Position numbers and translations under genes: made by a program. This document shows, piece by piece, positions 48,029 through 56,684 of a stretch of DNA of 64,000 bases. The DNA is from Phototrophicus methaneseepsis. Its GTDB lineage: Bacteria > Chloroflexota > Anaerolineae > Aggregatilineales > Phototrophicaceae. Numbering within the stretch: the stretch's first letter is position 1; every line of letters starts with the position of its first letter. The notes under the pieces were generated by a model. The model saw only the letters and a list, made by a program, of their open reading frames with translations. It was not told where the DNA came from and did no database searches. The stretch lies in contig NZ_CP062983.1 in the NCBI RefSeq assembly GCF_015500095.1, forward strand, positions 4,960,001 to 5,024,000, in the 5' to 3' direction.

Positions 48029-48871
48029 TCAATCAGTTGGCAGGATACGGAGTGAAAGTTGATCGACAAGTGCGCCTTCAGTAAAGACACGCCGTCGCAA
48101 TTGCAAGTAGCCTGTAGGGTTGTACCCAGTGAACGTTGCAAAATCCTTGTTGAAGTGGGACTGGTCATAGTAACCGCATTGATGTGCGATGGTTGTCCAG
48201 TCAACGGGTCGAACCGGATTAATAGAGTGCAGCACATGTTCAAAGCGGTAAAGTCGTGCTAATTCCTTGGTTGACGCCCCGACGACGCGCTTAAACTGCG
48301 TTCCAAGATGGTTCTGGCTGATGCCAATATGGTCGCTTAGTGACTTAATAGAAAGCGCGCCACAATGTCGGCTAATCTGATCAATGCCATATTCTACGAC
48401 AGCCTGATCGGCAGATTCTTCACATAGGCGCGCAAGGAGCAATCTCTCAAAGAGGGCAAAACCGGCTTCTATAGTCGCGGCAGCAGCCAACCGCTCGCGG
48501 ATTTCCGAGGCAAAACAACCCCAAAGTGATTCCAGCGGGACGACTTGGTTATAAAGTTCAGACATGGGAAGACCTGCAAGGGGATAGGCCCCACCCGGCT
48601 TAAAGCGCACACCATACAGGCACAGATCCGACGGCCATTCAATACGATGCGATACGCCATATAATCCCACTAACCAGCTTTCGGTCAACGTCTGGCAGCC
48701 CGCTCGTTCTTCATCATACATACGAAAAGCGCCCCCCAGATTAATCTTCAGGTCGAGAAGGGGCACTGGCAAAATATGCTCTTGAGGAAAGGGCATTTGC
48801 CCATCAAGGTAATAGAGATGCTCGATATATCGATTGAGGGGAGGCAGGGGGATATATCGGATGTAAGTCAT
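48029..48871 (-). CDS. AraC family transcriptional regulator
   Basis: 280 residues. The N-terminal ligand-binding part (YIPLPPLNRYIEHLYYLDGQ, FKPGGAYPLAGLPMSELYNQ) is of the DUF6597 type. The C-terminal 100 residues hold two helix-turn-helix motifs: IKSLSDHIGISQNHLGTQFK and TIAHQCGYYDQSHFNKDF, followed by TGYNPTGYLQLRR. Divergent from the hydrolase gene at 49044 and upstream of the DHFR-like gene. Inducer unknown. Confidence 0.94.
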   Translation of the reverse strand: MTYIRYIPLPPLNRYIEHLYYLDGQMPFPQEHILPVPLLDLKINLGGAFRMYDEERAGCQTLTESWLVGLYGVSHRIEWPSDLCLYGVRFKPGGAYPLAGLPMSELYNQVVPLESLWGCFASEIRERLAAAATIEAGFALFERLLLARLCEESADQAVVEYGIDQISRHCGALSIKSLSDHIGISQNHLGTQFKRVVGASTKELARLYRFEHVLHSINPVRPVDWTTIAHQCGYYDQSHFNKDFATFTGYNPTGYLQLRRRVFTEGALVDQLSLRILPTD

Positions 48872-49043
48872 ATCATCAATCCCGTGAACATGTTATATAC
48901 CACCTCCTGGATCGGACCAGACAATCCGCGTCAACCGATACTGGATCCATATGCAAGATACTGAACACATGTTAATTTATGATGAAAATACACATGAAAC
49001 GGACGCCCGATACAAGGCACTACACGTTACAAGGTCCTATTTG

Positions 49044-49940
49044 ATGAACACATACGTCTTCAAGAAAATTGGCAACCAAGAAATTAAAGCCGACATCTAC
49101 TTTGCAGAGCAAACAAAGGATGAACAAAAACGGCCTGCTGTGATCTTCATTCACGGAGGCGGCTTAATCATGGGCCATCGTAAGGCCATTCTTCCAGAAC
49201 ATATACAAGCATTTCATGATGGTGGGTTTCACTTCGTTTCGATCAACTATCGGCTGGCACCAGAGACAAAATTGCCGGAAATCCTGGATGATATACGCGA
49301 CGCATGGGCCTGGTTACACGATAAAGCGGATTCCCTCGGCATTAATCGCGATCGTATGGCCATTCTTGGGCATTCCGCAGGTGCGTATCTCACCTTATTG
49401 AGTGGCTACCAGCTCAATCCTCGGCCTGCTGCAGTTGTATCCATGGCTGGTTATTGCAAGTTAACGAGCGAATCGTTTACGGCACCTGCCCCATACTATG
49501 TGAGGGAATATGCATCAGTAGACGAAAGTGAAGCTCGAAAAACAATCGGTCAGCACATGATTTCTGAAAGTGGACCGAATGATTCCATGCAACGCTATCT
49601 GGGGCGTGGTCTCTTTTATCTTTTCTGTCGCCAAAAAGGAATCTGGTTATATGAGGTAACCGGCCATGACCCCGATGACCGGGCATGGTTCGCAAAATAC
49701 GAACCGATCCAAAATGTATCAGCATCCTATCCGCCGACGATGTTGCTTCATGGCGAACCAGATACGGACATTCCCTTTGAACAATCCTTATTGATGCAGC
49801 AGGAACTCGCCCGTTATGGGGTTACGCACAAATTCTTGCGAGATCCGAACTGGGGACACACTTTTCTCTATATGCCCAACGATGAGTCGGTTGATGAAGC
49901 CTTTAGACAGATTGTTTCGTTCCTTCAACAGCATGTCTGA
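49044..49940 (+). CDS. Alpha/beta hydrolase (esterase/carboxylesterase-like)
   Basis: About 298 residues from the ATG at 49044 (AAGG 8 nt upstream). The frame is open from 48951 as well. The oxyanion motif is FIHGGGLIMG, the nucleophile sits in ILGHSAGAYL, and the Asp in LLHGEPDTDIPFEQ. The His lies in NWGHTFLY. Catalytic triad complete. Cytoplasmic, no signal. Divergent from AraC, which may control it. Confidence 0.9.
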   Translation: MNTYVFKKIGNQEIKADIYFAEQTKDEQKRPAVIFIHGGGLIMGHRKAILPEHIQAFHDGGFHFVSINYRLAPETKLPEILDDIRDAWAWLHDKADSLGINRDRMAILGHSAGAYLTLLSGYQLNPRPAAVVSMAGYCKLTSESFTAPAPYYVREYASVDESEARKTIGQHMISESGPNDSMQRYLGRGLFYLFCRQKGIWLYEVTGHDPDDRAWFAKYEPIQNVSASYPPTMLLHGEPDTDIPFEQSLLMQQELARYGVTHKFLRDPNWGHTFLYMPNDESVDEAFRQIVSFLQQHV

Positions 49941-49975
49941 AAGACAATGACTTCTCAGTAATGGCTTCCTTGATC

Positions 49976-50004
49976 TTGTAGACTTCCCAATCTGGAACTA
50001 TACT
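49976..50004 (+). promoter_or_regulatory. Promoter of the fluoride riboswitch operon
   Basis: TTGTAG (49976-49981), 17 bp, TATACT (49999-50004). Transcription would start at about 50011, the first base of the GGGTG/CACCC stem that precedes the aptamer. Confidence 0.65.
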
Positions 50005-50010
50005 GGCTGT

Positions 50011-50097
50011 GGGTGTGCAAGCACCCCGCGATGAGGCTCGCGTAACACCGAACAGGTTAATGGCTTCTACTCAGCAGTTTGAGTAGGAGCCATTTTT
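50011..50097 (+). promoter_or_regulatory. Fluoride riboswitch (crcB motif) with overlapping terminator
   Basis: GCGATGAGGCTCGC followed by AACACCGAACAGGTTAATGG and CTTCTACT reproduces the conserved core of the crcB fluoride aptamer (GATGAGGC...TGATGGCCTCTAC in the well-known Thermotoga example). The 3' part of the aptamer, GGCTTCTACTC at 50062-50072, is also the left arm of an 11-bp terminator with GAGTAGGAGCC (50081-50091) and a T tract to 50097. So fluoride binding would hold the aptamer and let transcription run into the CLC gene. Confidence 0.92.
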
Positions 50098-50116
50098 CGT
50101 TAATGCAAAGGGTGAA

Positions 50117-52513
50117 TTGATGCTGAAAAAGCTAAGAGAACAGTGGGCATACCATTTTAAGACATGGTTTGATGCGGATCATCCACAGCCAGTTGGGGAA
50201 TCCAGAGCACAACAGGCAGCGAATCGGGCAAGGCGACATGCATTCTGGCAACGTAGCTACGGCACAATCAACGAGCTTTTCAACTTCAATATCCCGGAAT
50301 TTTTGTCCTTCTTACGGACAGCATCGAAGTGGCTGGTACTTGGGACGATCGTCGGCATTCTCGCAGGCACAGCCTCGGCGATCTTCCTCATCTCCCTGGC
50401 ATGGGCTACTGAGATACGTATCGCCAATCCTCAACTTCTCTTCTTGCTGCCTGTGGCGGGGTTCATCGCAGGATGGTTCTACTGGCGCTTTGGCGGGACA
50501 GCCAGCAAGGGCAACAACCTGGTTATTGATGAAGTCAACAATAATCAGTCGCGCATCCCCCTGAGGATGGCACCCTTTGTCCTTATTGGCACCATTATGA
50601 CGCACTTCTTCGGGGGTTCTGCTGGGCGCGAAGGCACGGCGATCCAGATGGGGGCCAGCCTCGCAGATAGCCTGCAACGACTGCTGAGATTAAACTCGGT
50701 GGATCGGCGTCTAATGATTATGGCGGGCATCGCGGGTGGCTTTGGCTCGGTCTTTGGCGTACCCGCTGCCGGGTTCATCTTCGGCATGGAAGTACAGAAT
50801 GTTGGGCGTATTCGCTATGAGGGCATTATCCCGTGCATGGTAGCATCTTTTGTCGGCGATTTTGTCACACGCGCCCTAGGTGCACATCATTCTCACTATC
50901 CAGCAATGGCAGAAATGGGCGTTGACCCTGCGCTTATGCTCAAAGTCGCTATCGCGGGGATTGCCTTTGGCCTGACGAGTATGCTCTTCATCGAACTCGT
51001 GCATGGCATCAAGCATCTGCTACAGCGCATCACAAAACTACCGCCCCTTTATCCCGTCATCGGCGGCTTTGCTATTATTGTGATGACGCTGCTGGTGGGC
51101 ACAACGGATTACAACGGCCTGAGCCTGCCGCTCATCAGTAACAGCGTCTCTGGTGCGGGCGTCGTTACCTTTGCTTTTTTGCTAAAGCTCCTGTTCACCA
51201 CCGTCACCCTGGGCAGCGGCTATTATGGGGGTGAGGTGACACCGCTGCTTGTCATTGGTTCGACGCTCGGCTTCACAATGGGGCGTTTGCTAGGCGTTGA
51301 TCCGGCTTTTATGGCGTCTATTGGTCTGGTTGCAGTGTTTGCAGGGGCCAGCAATACGCCGCTTGCTTCGGCTGTCATGGGTATTGAACTGGTTGGTGGC
51401 GGCGCGCCCTTATATCTTTTCCTGGGATGTGTGGTTGCCTATCTGGCATCAGGGCATCGGGGCATCTATGCGACACAACAGGTGGCTTTCCCCAAGTCCT
51501 TCGGCTTCGACGTCCAGCAAGGTGATAACCTGCAAGCCATCGCAGCACGCCAGCATGGATGGCTGCCACCGCTGCCCGGAATCAGCAGTGAGTTTGGCTC
51601 CAGGCTCGTTCGTTCCATCATGTCTCGGCAGCCTGTCACCGTTCGTGAGACCACACCCTTACCGGAAATTGTCGCAATCGCCGTCCGAGAAGGTGTGCGG
51701 TCTATGCCTGTATTAAATCCTGAGAAAGCCCTGGTGGGCATTATTACAGACGAAGACCTCTATCGTGCTGGGGTCAAGGCCAATTTCACCCTGTTGCAAC
51801 AAATGACGATGGCAGAACGCTTACGCGAGGTTGAAAGCTATGAAGCCGTTACCGCGGGAATGATCATGACGCCTGACCCCATAACCGTCTTACACACGGA
51901 TGTGATTGCAGTCGCGGTAGACATGATAAATAGGCACAGGCTCAAACGCTTGCCCGTCGTTGATAAAGGCGGCCACTTGATGGGCATCATCACCCGCTCA
52001 GACATCCTCCGTGAGATTGTCGTGCTCGACCTGCCTGAAGCAGTTGACGCGGGGTCTGAATTGAATTGGCAAGCCACGCTTGAAGATGTTGAACTTGAGC
52101 CAGCCTATACGGTGACAAAGGACGCTTCTGTAGCCGAAGCCATCCAAGTCATGCTGGAAAATGACATCAGACGTGTGATCGTCATGCACGATCATGAAGT
52201 TGTCGGTATCGTCACGGAAAGTGACATGATCCATCGCATGGTCAATGAGGAACGAGACAAGTTGATGAATGTCCTCCAGGGCGGCACGTTGTTAGGAGAT
52301 GTCACATTTTCGCAGACAGTCAGTGAGGTGATGACAACCCCTGTGATCGTACTCAATAACAGCACCCTGGCTTATCTCGCGTTGCGCTCATTGATGGAAA
52401 ATCAAATCAAGCGCATTCCAGTCCTCGGAAATCATGGCGAGGTTCAAGGGCTGGTTGGTCGAGCAGGGATCATGGATGTATTATCTCATTTTGGCAATGC
52501 CGAAAGAAGCTAA
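50117..52513 (+). CDS. CLC-type anion transporter (probable fluoride exporter) with four CBS domains
   Basis: 798 residues. Membrane part at about 55-455 with the CLC motif GGSAGREGTAIQMG at about 165, including the gating glutamate. The usual selectivity motif GSGIP is absent; SRIPLRMAP lies in that region, as I recall for the fluoride-exporting CLC-F clade. The soluble C-terminal part holds four CBS motifs: IMSRQPVTV, MIMTPDPITV, EPAYTVTKDASVAEA and VMTTPVIVLNNSTLA, i.e. two Bateman modules. Preceded by a fluoride riboswitch, which fits fluoride export. Known CLC-F proteins are, as I recall, short and lack CBS domains, so the fusion is unusual. Confidence 0.93.
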   Translation: MMLKKLREQWAYHFKTWFDADHPQPVGESRAQQAANRARRHAFWQRSYGTINELFNFNIPEFLSFLRTASKWLVLGTIVGILAGTASAIFLISLAWATEIRIANPQLLFLLPVAGFIAGWFYWRFGGTASKGNNLVIDEVNNNQSRIPLRMAPFVLIGTIMTHFFGGSAGREGTAIQMGASLADSLQRLLRLNSVDRRLMIMAGIAGGFGSVFGVPAAGFIFGMEVQNVGRIRYEGIIPCMVASFVGDFVTRALGAHHSHYPAMAEMGVDPALMLKVAIAGIAFGLTSMLFIELVHGIKHLLQRITKLPPLYPVIGGFAIIVMTLLVGTTDYNGLSLPLISNSVSGAGVVTFAFLLKLLFTTVTLGSGYYGGEVTPLLVIGSTLGFTMGRLLGVDPAFMASIGLVAVFAGASNTPLASAVMGIELVGGGAPLYLFLGCVVAYLASGHRGIYATQQVAFPKSFGFDVQQGDNLQAIAARQHGWLPPLPGISSEFGSRLVRSIMSRQPVTVRETTPLPEIVAIAVREGVRSMPVLNPEKALVGIITDEDLYRAGVKANFTLLQQMTMAERLREVESYEAVTAGMIMTPDPITVLHTDVIAVAVDMINRHRLKRLPVVDKGGHLMGIITRSDILREIVVLDLPEAVDAGSELNWQATLEDVELEPAYTVTKDASVAEAIQVMLENDIRRVIVMHDHEVVGIVTESDMIHRMVNEERDKLMNVLQGGTLLGDVTFSQTVSEVMTTPVIVLNNSTLAYLALRSLMENQIKRIPVLGNHGEVQGLVGRAGIMDVLSHFGNAERS

Positions 52514-52635
52514 GCTATACGCTCATGGAACAACACAATGCCCGTGTTTGAGTGGGTTTCATCATCGCCATGGGGCCGACCTTAAGGCAGCCAAAGCCCT
52601 ATCGAAGAAATGACTTATCATCTAAGATTTGCCTA

Positions 52636-52673
52636 AGGGTATCGTTCCCTGCTAGCTGCGGAGGCGATACCCT
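52636..52673 (+). promoter_or_regulatory. Hairpin upstream of the GH32 gene
   Basis: AGGGTATCG pairs with CGATACCCT (9 bp) around a 20-nt loop, 36 bp before the fructosidase start. No T tract. A protein-binding or leader structure is possible. I see no known aptamer. Confidence 0.35.
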
Positions 52674-52709
52674 CTTAAAAAATGGATTGATACAGAAAGA
52701 CTTTTTACG

Positions 52710-54143
52710 ATGTCAGAACAGCCAGGTTCTATAACAGCACCCCGGCGTGTTGCGCCGGATGATATACATCGGCCCTTGTATCACTTTACGCCACCACAAA
52801 ATTGGATGAATGACCCCAATGGCTTGATTTTCTGGCGCGGGCAGTATCACCTCTTTTATCAACATAACCCCGACGCCCCCTATTGGGGGAATATGCACTG
52901 GGGGCATGCCGTTAGCGAAGACCTCACTCATTGGCGAGATTTGCCTATCGCCCTGGCACCCCAACCGGATAGCCCGGATAGCGCCGGGTGTTTTTCAGGA
53001 TGTGCCATTGTTGCAGATGGCACGCCAACGATAGTCTACACAGGCACGCAGGGTGCTCATTGCGAAATTCAGACGCAGTGTATCGCCACTGCCGTAGATG
53101 ATGGGCTGGTCAAGTGGACAAAGCACCCTCGGAATCCGCTTTTAAGCGATATACCCGCTTTCTTAAAACAGACCCGTGATTTCCGGGACCCATTTGTGTG
53201 GCGCATGAACGACCGTTGGTATATGGTCCTGGGGTCGCACATCATAGATGAAGGTGGCGTCATCCTCCTCTATCAATCAAATGACCTCGAACATTGGGCG
53301 TTTAAGAGCATCCTACTCCAGGGACACCAGGAAGAGACGGGCACACCTTGGGAATGCCCGAACTTCTTCCCACTTGGAGATAAATGGGTCCTCATTCTCT
53401 CTTCGATTGGGCCTGAAATGCGCGTCTATGCATTTGTAGGCACGTTTGAAGATGAACAATTTCACGTTGAATCACAAAATAGGCTCAATTGGGGCAGCTT
53501 TTATGCACCGCTCTCATTTGCTGATGCAGACAACCGCCGCATCCTGTTCGGTTGGATTGTCGAAGATCGTAATCGTGAGTCGCAGATTGCTGCCGGATGG
53601 TCAGGCGCGCAGTCGCTACCCAGAGAACTCACATTGGCTGAAGATGGCCGCCTTCTGCAAAAACCAGTCATAGAAGCTCAAAAGTTACGGGGCCAGGTTC
53701 TCATCAGCACAGAGCGCGGCGACAGCAGTGAGCTACATCTGCAAGACACACATGATTGCTACGAAATTCTAGCGAAGATGCAGCCACGGGGTCGTATGAC
53801 GCTGCGCCTTTGCTGTGCGCCGGATCATAGTGAATTCACAGATTTGATTGTCGATGTTGAGAAGCTATCTGCCATTATCGACAGGACTCATTCTTCACGG
53901 AATACGCACGTTGATACATCGACATTAAAAGTCGATCTGGAATCAGTAGCAGATGGCGAGATAACGCTACACATTTTCGTTGATCGTTCGATCATCGAGG
54001 TTTTCATCAACGATACAGTGTGCCTGACATCTCGCATTTATCCAACGCAGTCAAATAGTACTGGTGTGCAACTCATCGAAGGGCACACACTGATCGAAGA
54101 GCTAACGATCTGGGAGCTTCAATCAATCTGGGAGCGTGCATAG
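52710..54143 (+). CDS. Glycoside hydrolase family 32 beta-fructosidase
   Basis: 477 residues. WMNDPNG near 32-38 carries the nucleophile Asp35. FRDPFVW at about 158-164 is the transition-state stabilising RDP. WECPNFF at about 214 has the acid/base Glu215. The C-terminal beta-sandwich includes LHIFVDRSIIEVFINDTVCL. All three catalytic residues are present, so it should hydrolyse sucrose or fructans (invertase/levanase type). No signal peptide, so it acts in the cytoplasm on imported sugar. No transporter or regulator next to it. Confidence 0.95.
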   Translation: MSEQPGSITAPRRVAPDDIHRPLYHFTPPQNWMNDPNGLIFWRGQYHLFYQHNPDAPYWGNMHWGHAVSEDLTHWRDLPIALAPQPDSPDSAGCFSGCAIVADGTPTIVYTGTQGAHCEIQTQCIATAVDDGLVKWTKHPRNPLLSDIPAFLKQTRDFRDPFVWRMNDRWYMVLGSHIIDEGGVILLYQSNDLEHWAFKSILLQGHQEETGTPWECPNFFPLGDKWVLILSSIGPEMRVYAFVGTFEDEQFHVESQNRLNWGSFYAPLSFADADNRRILFGWIVEDRNRESQIAAGWSGAQSLPRELTLAEDGRLLQKPVIEAQKLRGQVLISTERGDSSELHLQDTHDCYEILAKMQPRGRMTLRLCCAPDHSEFTDLIVDVEKLSAIIDRTHSSRNTHVDTSTLKVDLESVADGEITLHIFVDRSIIEVFINDTVCLTSRIYPTQSNSTGVQLIEGHTLIEELTIWELQSIWERA

Positions 54144-54268
54144 ACTGAGCAGCAGCAGGACATAATCGCTCAAACAGGAGCCAATCGCAGGCGTTCTTAA
54201 CAGGCTATTAGCACCATATCACTTATAATGAAAATAGTTTGGGTATTCAGATACACAGAAGGCAAAAC

Positions 54269-55024
54269 ATGCCTCAAGAACGTCTCTTCTTGTTCGACCC
54301 TAAAAATCGCGATTATCTCAAAACACGATCTGGTAAACCCCATCTTGGGCGCAGTGCCTCCGCTGCGATGCTGCCCATGTTCGTCATCTTCCTCCTCATC
54401 TCCGGATTCGGCGCGATGATTATGAACAGCGCGCTCAATGTGCATATGACGCTTGCGGAGTCTTCTGCAAAGACAACAGGCCATATCACAGATAGACGAA
54501 GTGAGTATGATGCCGTAGCCGGGTCCACAGACTACTGGCTGGATTTTCGCTATACCGTAGGCAGCGTTTCTTACAATGGCAGGGACCTCGTTACGGAAGA
54601 TCGTTTTAATACGGCGACTGTGGGTGATACGGTTGAAGTCACCTATTCACCGAATCAACCGGATATCGCCCTTCTGGAATGGGAACCCATGGGTTTGTTC
54701 GCAGCAATTGCCATTGAGGCTGTGGTTACGATCATCGTGGTAGCAGTGTTATTGATGTTGCTCTTGAATATCTACAGCCGCAATCAGCTCATCAAACATG
54801 GCAAAGTGCTAAAAGGCCGGATCCTCAAGAGCCAACTTACGGAAGACTCTGATAAAGACAAATGGGTCTCTCTAAAATACGAGTTCAAGCCACCAGCGAG
54901 CGGGAAAACTTTAACACGCTCTGTACGCCGCCAGCCGATTGATTATCCGGCTGGGGGCAGGCCCACTGAGGGTGATATTGTGGCGGTCTTGTACCTCAAA
55001 GACAGCAACCTACAGGTCCTGTAG
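54269..55024 (+). CDS. DUF3592 domain membrane protein
   Basis: About 251 residues from the ATG at 54269 with GAAGG upstream. Two membrane segments (MLPMFVIFLLISGFGAMIM and LFAAIAIEAVVTIIVVAVLL) flank a beta-rich domain. That domain has RRSEYDAVAGSTDYWLDFRY, VGDTVEVTYSPNQPDIAL, typical of DUF3592. A second such domain seems to follow after the second helix (KVLKGRILKSQL, GDIVAVLYLKD). Function unknown. Converges with the PadR gene, whose stop lies 24 bp away. Confidence 0.8.
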   Translation: MPQERLFLFDPKNRDYLKTRSGKPHLGRSASAAMLPMFVIFLLISGFGAMIMNSALNVHMTLAESSAKTTGHITDRRSEYDAVAGSTDYWLDFRYTVGSVSYNGRDLVTEDRFNTATVGDTVEVTYSPNQPDIALLEWEPMGLFAAIAIEAVVTIIVVAVLLMLLLNIYSRNQLIKHGKVLKGRILKSQLTEDSDKDKWVSLKYEFKPPASGKTLTRSVRRQPIDYPAGGRPTEGDIVAVLYLKDSNLQVL

Positions 55025-55048
55025 CCACAGGCCACTAAAAAAGTAGCG

Positions 55049-55588
55049 TCAGGGCAACTTGCGAATCACGTCTTCGCACTGATCGAGCCAATCGAGATAC
55101 ATTTGCTCCATCGCAAGGCCCATTTCCAGAGTTAATCGCCAGAAGGTGCGCCTGCGGTCCAGGCCTGTCTCATTTAGCCCAGGCATAGGGATGTCCTCGT
55201 AACGCGCAATGTTCGCCTCATGGGCTTCTCGTTGACGGGCTATTTGTGCCAGAATAATCTCATCGTCCAACTGGTCAGCAAAGAACATCTGCACCAGGAA
55301 CGGCTCACGATGTACAGCCAGCGGTTGCTCCGTATGGAGCCAATCGCGCAGTGCTGCACGCCCCGCCTCTGTGATGTGATAGACCTTCCGATTAGGCCGC
55401 TCTTCCTGCACTTCGACTTCACTGGTGACAAGTCCATCATCCGCCAGCTTACTCAGCGTACGATAAATCTGCGCCTGATCCGCCTGCCAGAAGTGTGCAA
55501 CGGTACTGTCAAAAGCTTGATGTTTGAGGTCATACCCCGTCATAGGAGCAATATCGAGTAAGCCAAGGATAGCATGTGGTAAGGACAT
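55049..55588 (-). CDS. PadR family transcriptional regulator
   Basis: 179 residues. The N-terminal winged helix has ILGLLDIAPMTGYDLKHQAF and QIYRTLSKLADDGLVTSEVE. The C-terminal Vir-like helical domain (FLVQMFFADQLDDEIILAQI, TLEMGLAMEQMYLDWLDQCE) mediates dimerisation. Represses genes in response to small molecules. Divergent from the nitroreductase-like gene, with a good palindrome between them. AAGAGGCG precedes the ATG. Confidence 0.94.
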   Translation of the reverse strand: MSLPHAILGLLDIAPMTGYDLKHQAFDSTVAHFWQADQAQIYRTLSKLADDGLVTSEVEVQEERPNRKVYHITEAGRAALRDWLHTEQPLAVHREPFLVQMFFADQLDDEIILAQIARQREAHEANIARYEDIPMPGLNETGLDRRRTFWRLTLEMGLAMEQMYLDWLDQCEDVIRKLP

Positions 55589-55696
55589 AACGCCTCTTTT
55601 CGTTCCGGTTCGTTTCCGTCAATGCGTTTCAGTATGACATTCGTCTGATCACAAGGTCACAAATAACAGCGACAACAATCATATGTGACTCGTATT

Positions 55697-55716
55697 ATAT
55701 ATGTAAAGTCATATAT
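55697..55716. promoter_or_regulatory. Candidate PadR operator
   Basis: ATATATG and CATATAT, perfect 7-bp arms with a 6-bp spacer, 16 bp before the oxidoreductase start and between the two divergent genes. The ATG-N6-CAT core resembles PadR-type sites. Confidence 0.5.
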
Positions 55717-55731
55717 CAGTGAGAGCCAACC

Positions 55732-56166
55732 ATGACCACAACGACTGTTCAAAACCAACCACCTCGCTTTTTCAGGAGGTTGATTCGATCAATCAATCCA
55801 TTTATGAAGTGGATGCTCCAATCGCCGCTTCATGGCATCGTCAGCAGAAGCTATATGCTCGTCACAGTGACGGGGCGTAAAAGCGGTAAACAGTATATGC
55901 TGCCAGTGAAATACAAACAGGAAGGCGATGTCCTCCACGTCATCACCAGCGCAGGCTATACCTGGTGGAAGAATATCCGTGAAGGCGCTCCTGTACAAAT
56001 CTATCTCCGTGGTAAGGCCTACCCCGCCCAGGCGACAGCATCACGCAACCCGGAGACGATTAACGCCACTATTCAAAAGATGTATCCTATGTTCCGCGCA
56101 GAACAGCGCGCCAATATGGTCCCTAGCGTCGCTGCACTCAAATTTACGTTGCAAGATGCATCATAA
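55732..56166 (+). CDS. Deazaflavin-dependent nitroreductase (DDN-like) family protein
   Basis: 144 residues. The split-barrel signature MLVTVTGRKSGKQYMLPVKY and VITSAGYTWWKNIREGAPVQ match the F420/FMN-dependent nitroreductase family. It is slightly shorter than the mycobacterial Ddn and lacks its membrane anchor. The cofactor (F420 or flavin) cannot be decided. Likely regulated by the divergent PadR gene. Confidence 0.9.
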   Translation: MTTTTVQNQPPRFFRRLIRSINPFMKWMLQSPLHGIVSRSYMLVTVTGRKSGKQYMLPVKYKQEGDVLHVITSAGYTWWKNIREGAPVQIYLRGKAYPAQATASRNPETINATIQKMYPMFRAEQRANMVPSVAALKFTLQDAS

Positions 56167-56270
56167 CCCAAGGCACGTCTTGCCCCATCCGATAAAGCAA
56201 CGGATCAATTGGCTGATTGACAAAGCCCGTACACAATGCTATCCTCACCCGCAATGACCAACACAAACTA

Positions 56271-56390
56271 AGACAAAGGTGTACGGGCATACAAGCCCAA
56301 CACACCAGGGGAAGACCGGTGAAAATCCGGCGCTGTCGCGCAACGGTAACTGGCCCAAGAGCCAGAAGCCCGATTACCTGACTTTGTTCT
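56271..56390 (+). promoter_or_regulatory. Cobalamin riboswitch
   Basis: The closing stem pairs ACAAAG (56273-56278) with CTTTGT (56382-56387). Inside lie GGGGAAGACCGGTGAAAATC and CGGCGCTGTCGCGCAACGGT, which match the conserved core, then AGAGCCAGAAGCCCGATTAC, which is the distal part. A second, weaker hairpin, ATTTGC/GCAAAT at 56482-56497 followed within 8 nt by TTTTT, may be the switch. It precedes the cobalamin importer genes by about 300 nt. Confidence 0.95.
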
Positions 56391-56684
56391 TAGCTCGTGA
56401 CCGACCTTCGCGTAAAAGGGAGACGAGCGTGATCAATACGATCCTCCAAACCATACCATCTCATACAAAATACACAGCGATATTTGCCGGGGCAAATGCG
56501 CGCTTTTTGCGTTCTGTCTGTCCCTACTGTCAGAGCGTTTGATCGCCCTTAGCTTCTTGTGAGCCGCACCACTGAAGTGCACCAACAGCAACCATAGTTC
56601 ACAGTAAAAGCTCAGGGATTGTTTTGCTCGTTTTTACCTGTACGCGCTGGTCAGACGCTTACTCAGTTTTAAGGAGACAGATCG

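Noticed and set aside
45415-50000. Genomic island integrated at tRNA-Met
   Set aside because: The region looks accessory, but I found no integrase and no second copy of the tRNA 3' end to mark an attachment site.
52552-52734. 60-codon open frame before the GH32 gene
   Set aside because: No ribosome site, no recognisable sequence, and it overlaps the GH32 start and the leader hairpin.
56279-56542. 87-codon open frame in the cobalamin leader
   Set aside because: It runs through the conserved riboswitch core.
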